NCBI GenBank assembly: GCA_934162555.1
Contig: CAKPJE010000002.1
Coordinates: forward strand, 1 to 33,781
DNA length: 33,781 bases
Origin: an uncultured Bacilli bacterium
Lineage (GTDB): Bacteria; Bacillota_I; Bacilli_A; RF39; UBA660
Direction: 5' to 3'
Every line of letters begins with the position of its first letter. Within the stretch, counting starts at the first letter, position 1. The notes beneath the pieces are model-generated. The model made no database searches. It saw only the letters and a list, made by a program, of their open reading frames with translations, and was not told where the DNA came from. Below, one piece after another: positions 31,922 to 33,781 of this stretch. The translations under genes and the position numbers were made by a program.

Positions 31922-32194
31922 TAACAGAAAAATAGAATTGTGGCAGACTCCACATAAAAATGTCAATGTTTCAGATATTCATATAAAAATATCTACTGTG
32001 ATAGGGGTGTCACAAAAAATATATTTTAATACTAATGACTACATAGTAAACTATGCTTTGTCGAAATTTGTCATGTTTTATCGCAAGATAACACAAACAT
32101 TCACTATAAACAAAAGAACGAAAAAAAATACATAATAAAATACATTACTGTAGGAGGGTATTTCCCTCCTACAAAAATTAGAAAGAGGTTAAAT
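31922..32194. other. 273-base intergenic region with hairpins
   Basis: It has no convincing gene. It contains a small TGTGA/TCACA hairpin (31997-32015), a CATAG/CTATG hairpin near 32043-32056 and the strong stem at 32149-32173. A 65-codon TTG-started frame (31938-32135) lacks a ribosome site and is not called. Confidence 0.55.
32149..32173 (+). promoter_or_regulatory. Perfect GC-rich hairpin upstream of the small membrane protein
   Basis: TGTAGGAGGG (32149-32158) pairs perfectly with CCCTCCTACA (32164-32173), loop TATTT. No T-tract follows on either strand, so a classic terminator is unlikely. It contains a Shine-Dalgarno-like GGAGGG paired to its complement, 22 bases before the start at 32195. 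Confidence 0.7.
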
Positions 32195-32647
32195 ATGGAC
32201 AATATAATGCCAGACTCATTAATAGGAATACTAGGACTATTAATATGGCTATCATCAAAAATCATATACATATTTTTAGAAATTATAATAATAGAAAACG
32301 TTTTATACAAAAGAAATGAAATAAGAGGATTAAAATTTTGGGAACTATTAAAGAAATCATACCAATTAGATGGTCCAGAAATGAATGCAACAATATTTCA
32401 TACATTCTTAAATGCATTTACATTTTTTGCAACAATCCTAATATGCACAAACTATATAACACCAGAAGCATGTGATTATATATGCAGTCATGTAGGATTT
32501 ATATTATCATTTGATTTAATAATAACAATAACTATATTATTAGTATTAAATTATCTATTGAAGTATAAAATAGTATATAAACTAGAATGTGAGTCATTAA
32601 TGCCAGATGATATTACCTTAGAAAAACTAAAAGAATTTTTAAACTAA
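32195..32647 (+). CDS. Small membrane protein of unknown function
   Basis: This 150-residue protein has about three membrane helices (about 8-37, 72-87, 103-122) and a short acidic tail (LMPDDITLEKLKEFLN). The loop between helices 1 and 2 is hydrophilic (YKRNEIRGLKFWELLKKSYQ). Three cysteines (CTNY, CDYICS) lie in the outer loop between helices 2 and 3. No family is recognised. AGAGGT precedes the ATG by about eight bases. The gene is monocistronic, ending in a terminator that overlaps its stop codon. Confidence 0.7.
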   Translation: MDNIMPDSLIGILGLLIWLSSKIIYIFLEIIIIENVLYKRNEIRGLKFWELLKKSYQLDGPEMNATIFHTFLNAFTFFATILICTNYITPEACDYICSHVGFILSFDLIITITILLVLNYLLKYKIVYKLECESLMPDDITLEKLKEFLN

Positions 32648-32671
32648 GAATTTTAAAATATTCTTTTTTTT
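32646..32671 (+). terminator. Terminator before glyA
   Basis: AAGAAT (32646-32651) and ATTCTT (32660-32665) with an eight-base AT loop, followed by a long T-run. Confidence 0.7.
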
Positions 32672-32686
32672 TCTCTTTATATAGTG

Positions 32687-32692
32687 TATAAT
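32687..32692 (+). promoter_or_regulatory. -10 element for glyA
   Basis: A perfect TATAAT 19 bases before the ATG. The -35 would fall in the T-run of the preceding terminator and is weak. No glycine riboswitch or other leader fits, since the gap is only 63 bases. Confidence 0.5.
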
Positions 32693-32710
32693 TAAAAAGA
32701 GGTGAATTAA

Positions 32711-33781
32711 ATGGACAAAATATTATTAAAAGCATTAAATGATGAAAGGAAAAGACAAAAACACAACATTGAACTAATAGCATCTGAAAATTTTGTATCA
32801 AAAGATGTCTTAAAATTACAAGGAAGCATATTAACCAATAAATACGCTGAAGGATACCCAGGAAAAAGGTACTACGGAGGATGTGAATATATTGATGTAT
32901 TTGAAACAAAAGCTATCGAATACGCAACAAAATTATTTAACTGCCAATATGCAAATGTACAACCACACAGCGGATCATCCGCTAATATGGCTGTATATAA
33001 AGCATTATTAAAACCAGGCGATAAAGTCATGGGAATGGCCCTAAGTGAAGGAGGGCATTTAACACACGGTTATAAAATTAACTTTAGTGGAATCGAATAC
33101 GAAAGTATCTCATACGGACTAAATCCAAAAACAGAAATGCTTGACTATGATGCCATAATAGAACAAGCCAAAAAAGAAAAACCAAAAATGATAATCGCTG
33201 GCGCCAGCGCTTACTCAAGAACAATTGACTTCGAAAAATTCAGAGAAGCAGCAGACACTTGTGGAGCATACCTAATGGTAGACATGGCCCATATAGCAGG
33301 ATTAGTAGCAGCAGGTTTGCACCCATCACCATTCCCTTATGCTGATGTAGTTACAACAACAACCCATAAAACCCTAAGAGGACCACGTGGAGGAATGATA
33401 TTAACAAACGACGAAGAATTAGCAAAAAAAATAGACAAAATAATATTCCCAGGAATTCAAGGTGGACCATTAATGCATGTAATTGGTGCCAAAGCAGAAT
33501 GTTTTTATGAAGCATTGCAACCAGAATTTAAAGAATATCAAAAAAGAGTCATAAAAAATATAAAAGCTCTTGCCAAAAAACTTGAACAAGAAGGATTTAG
33601 AATAGTAAGTGGTGGAACAGATAACCATTTAATATTAGTTGATATAAAATCTAGCATAGGAATAACAGGAAAAGAAGCCGAAAAAATACTAGATTCAATC
33701 AATATAACATGTAATAAAAATACTATCCCAAATGATACCGAATCACCATTTAAAACAAGTGGTATAAGACTAGGAAGTCCA
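32711..33781 (+). CDS. glyA: Serine hydroxymethyltransferase, N-terminal 357 residues (runs off the window)
   Basis: The frame is open from ATG 32711 (AGAGGTG upstream) to the last base, giving 357 of about 410 residues. It opens MDKILLKALNDERKRQKHNI and ELIASENFVS, with the PLP-enzyme landmarks YAEGYPGKRYYGGCEYID, QPHSGSSANMAVY, DMAHIAGLVAAGLHPSP and the PLP lysine in TTTTHKTLRGPRGG (Lys220). It converts serine and tetrahydrofolate to glycine and methylene-tetrahydrofolate and supplies one-carbon units. Asp191 and His194 are the usual PLP contacts. It is a housekeeping gene with its own short promoter region; the end is cut by the window edge. Confidence 0.97.
   Translation, partial: MDKILLKALNDERKRQKHNIELIASENFVSKDVLKLQGSILTNKYAEGYPGKRYYGGCEYIDVFETKAIEYATKLFNCQYANVQPHSGSSANMAVYKALLKPGDKVMGMALSEGGHLTHGYKINFSGIEYESISYGLNPKTEMLDYDAIIEQAKKEKPKMIIAGASAYSRTIDFEKFREAADTCGAYLMVDMAHIAGLVAAGLHPSPFPYADVVTTTTHKTLRGPRGGMILTNDEELAKKIDKIIFPGIQGGPLMHVIGAKAECFYEALQPEFKEYQKRVIKNIKALAKKLEQEGFRIVSGGTDNHLILVDIKSSIGITGKEAEKILDSINITCNKNTIPNDTESPFKTSGIRLGSP

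Noticed and set aside
31938..32135. 65-codon frame starting with TTG downstream of the secreted protein gene
   Set aside because: It has no ribosome site and no recognisable protein features, and its start sits in a frame unrelated to the gene upstream.
1..33781. Mycoplasma-like genetic code, suggested by low GC and DUF285 repeats
   Set aside because: TGA is a terminating codon in several well-defined genes and Trp is encoded by TGG; spore genes also exclude mollicutes with reassigned TGA.
1..33781. Mobile elements, prophage, CRISPR, tRNA or rRNA genes
   Set aside because: No transposase, integrase, phage gene, regularly spaced repeat array or cloverleaf-type sequence was found on either strand by reading; the only long repeats are the gene duplication and the coding repeats.

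Overview
The window is a chromosomal segment of an AT-rich, endospore-forming Bacillota. The evidence for spore formation is a GerA-type germinant receptor operon, a Cse60-like small sporulation protein, a radC-mreC-mreD-spoIVFA-spoIVFB cluster, and a SpoVB/MurJ-type flippase. TGA serves as a stop (for example at the ends of tex, cse60 and radC) and TGG encodes tryptophan, so this is the standard bacterial code and not that of Mycoplasma. The very low GC, the spore genes and the BspA/DUF285 repeat surface proteins suggest a gut Bacilli lineage near RF39 or Erysipelotrichales. That placement is inference only.

Layout. Positions 1-3013 hold the end of tex, a YgjP-type metallopeptidase, a 55-residue Cse60 homologue and a lipid flippase. 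Positions 3051-7280 hold two tandem surface-protein genes with near-identical ends and diverged leucine-rich-repeat middles. Positions 7277-10876 (minus strand) are the operon gerAA-gerAC-gerAB. Positions 11113-15498 are the str operon (rpsL, rpsG, fusA, tuf) with a strong promoter, a leader hairpin and a terminator. Positions 15510-17894 carry a TasA-like secreted protein gene followed by a haemolysin-III-like gene and two plsC paralogues. Positions 17885-19117 (minus) encode an amidase. Positions 19163-21970 hold a signal-peptide protein with a C-terminal anchor, a GNAT acetyltransferase and an unknown tail-anchored protein. Positions 21969-25406 are the spoIIB-like-radC-mreC-mreD-spoIVFA-spoIVFB block, in the same order as the Bacillus subtilis locus but without maf, mreB, minC or minD. 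Positions 25386-27392 carry a third repeat surface protein behind a structured leader. Positions 27391-29079 (minus) encode a kinase-less multi-PASTA membrane protein. After that come a Gly/Pro/His-rich zinc-ribbon protein, a membrane-tethered XRE regulator, a secreted unknown protein, a small membrane protein, and the 5' part of glyA running off the end.

How the genes connect. Many genes concern the envelope and the spore: flippase, amidase, PASTA protein, MreC/D, SpoIVFA/B, GerA and acyltransferases. The most distinctive system is a family of four proteins that share a predicted TasA/SipW-substrate-like beta-sandwich behind an N-terminal membrane segment. One is a single-domain protein (15571). 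One has a single copy fused to LRRs (25588). Two have a doubled copy fused to LRRs (3107 and 5253). The tandem pair looks built for recombination: identical 5' and 3' ends surround variable repeats. No insertion sequence, phage gene, tRNA, rRNA or CRISPR array was seen.
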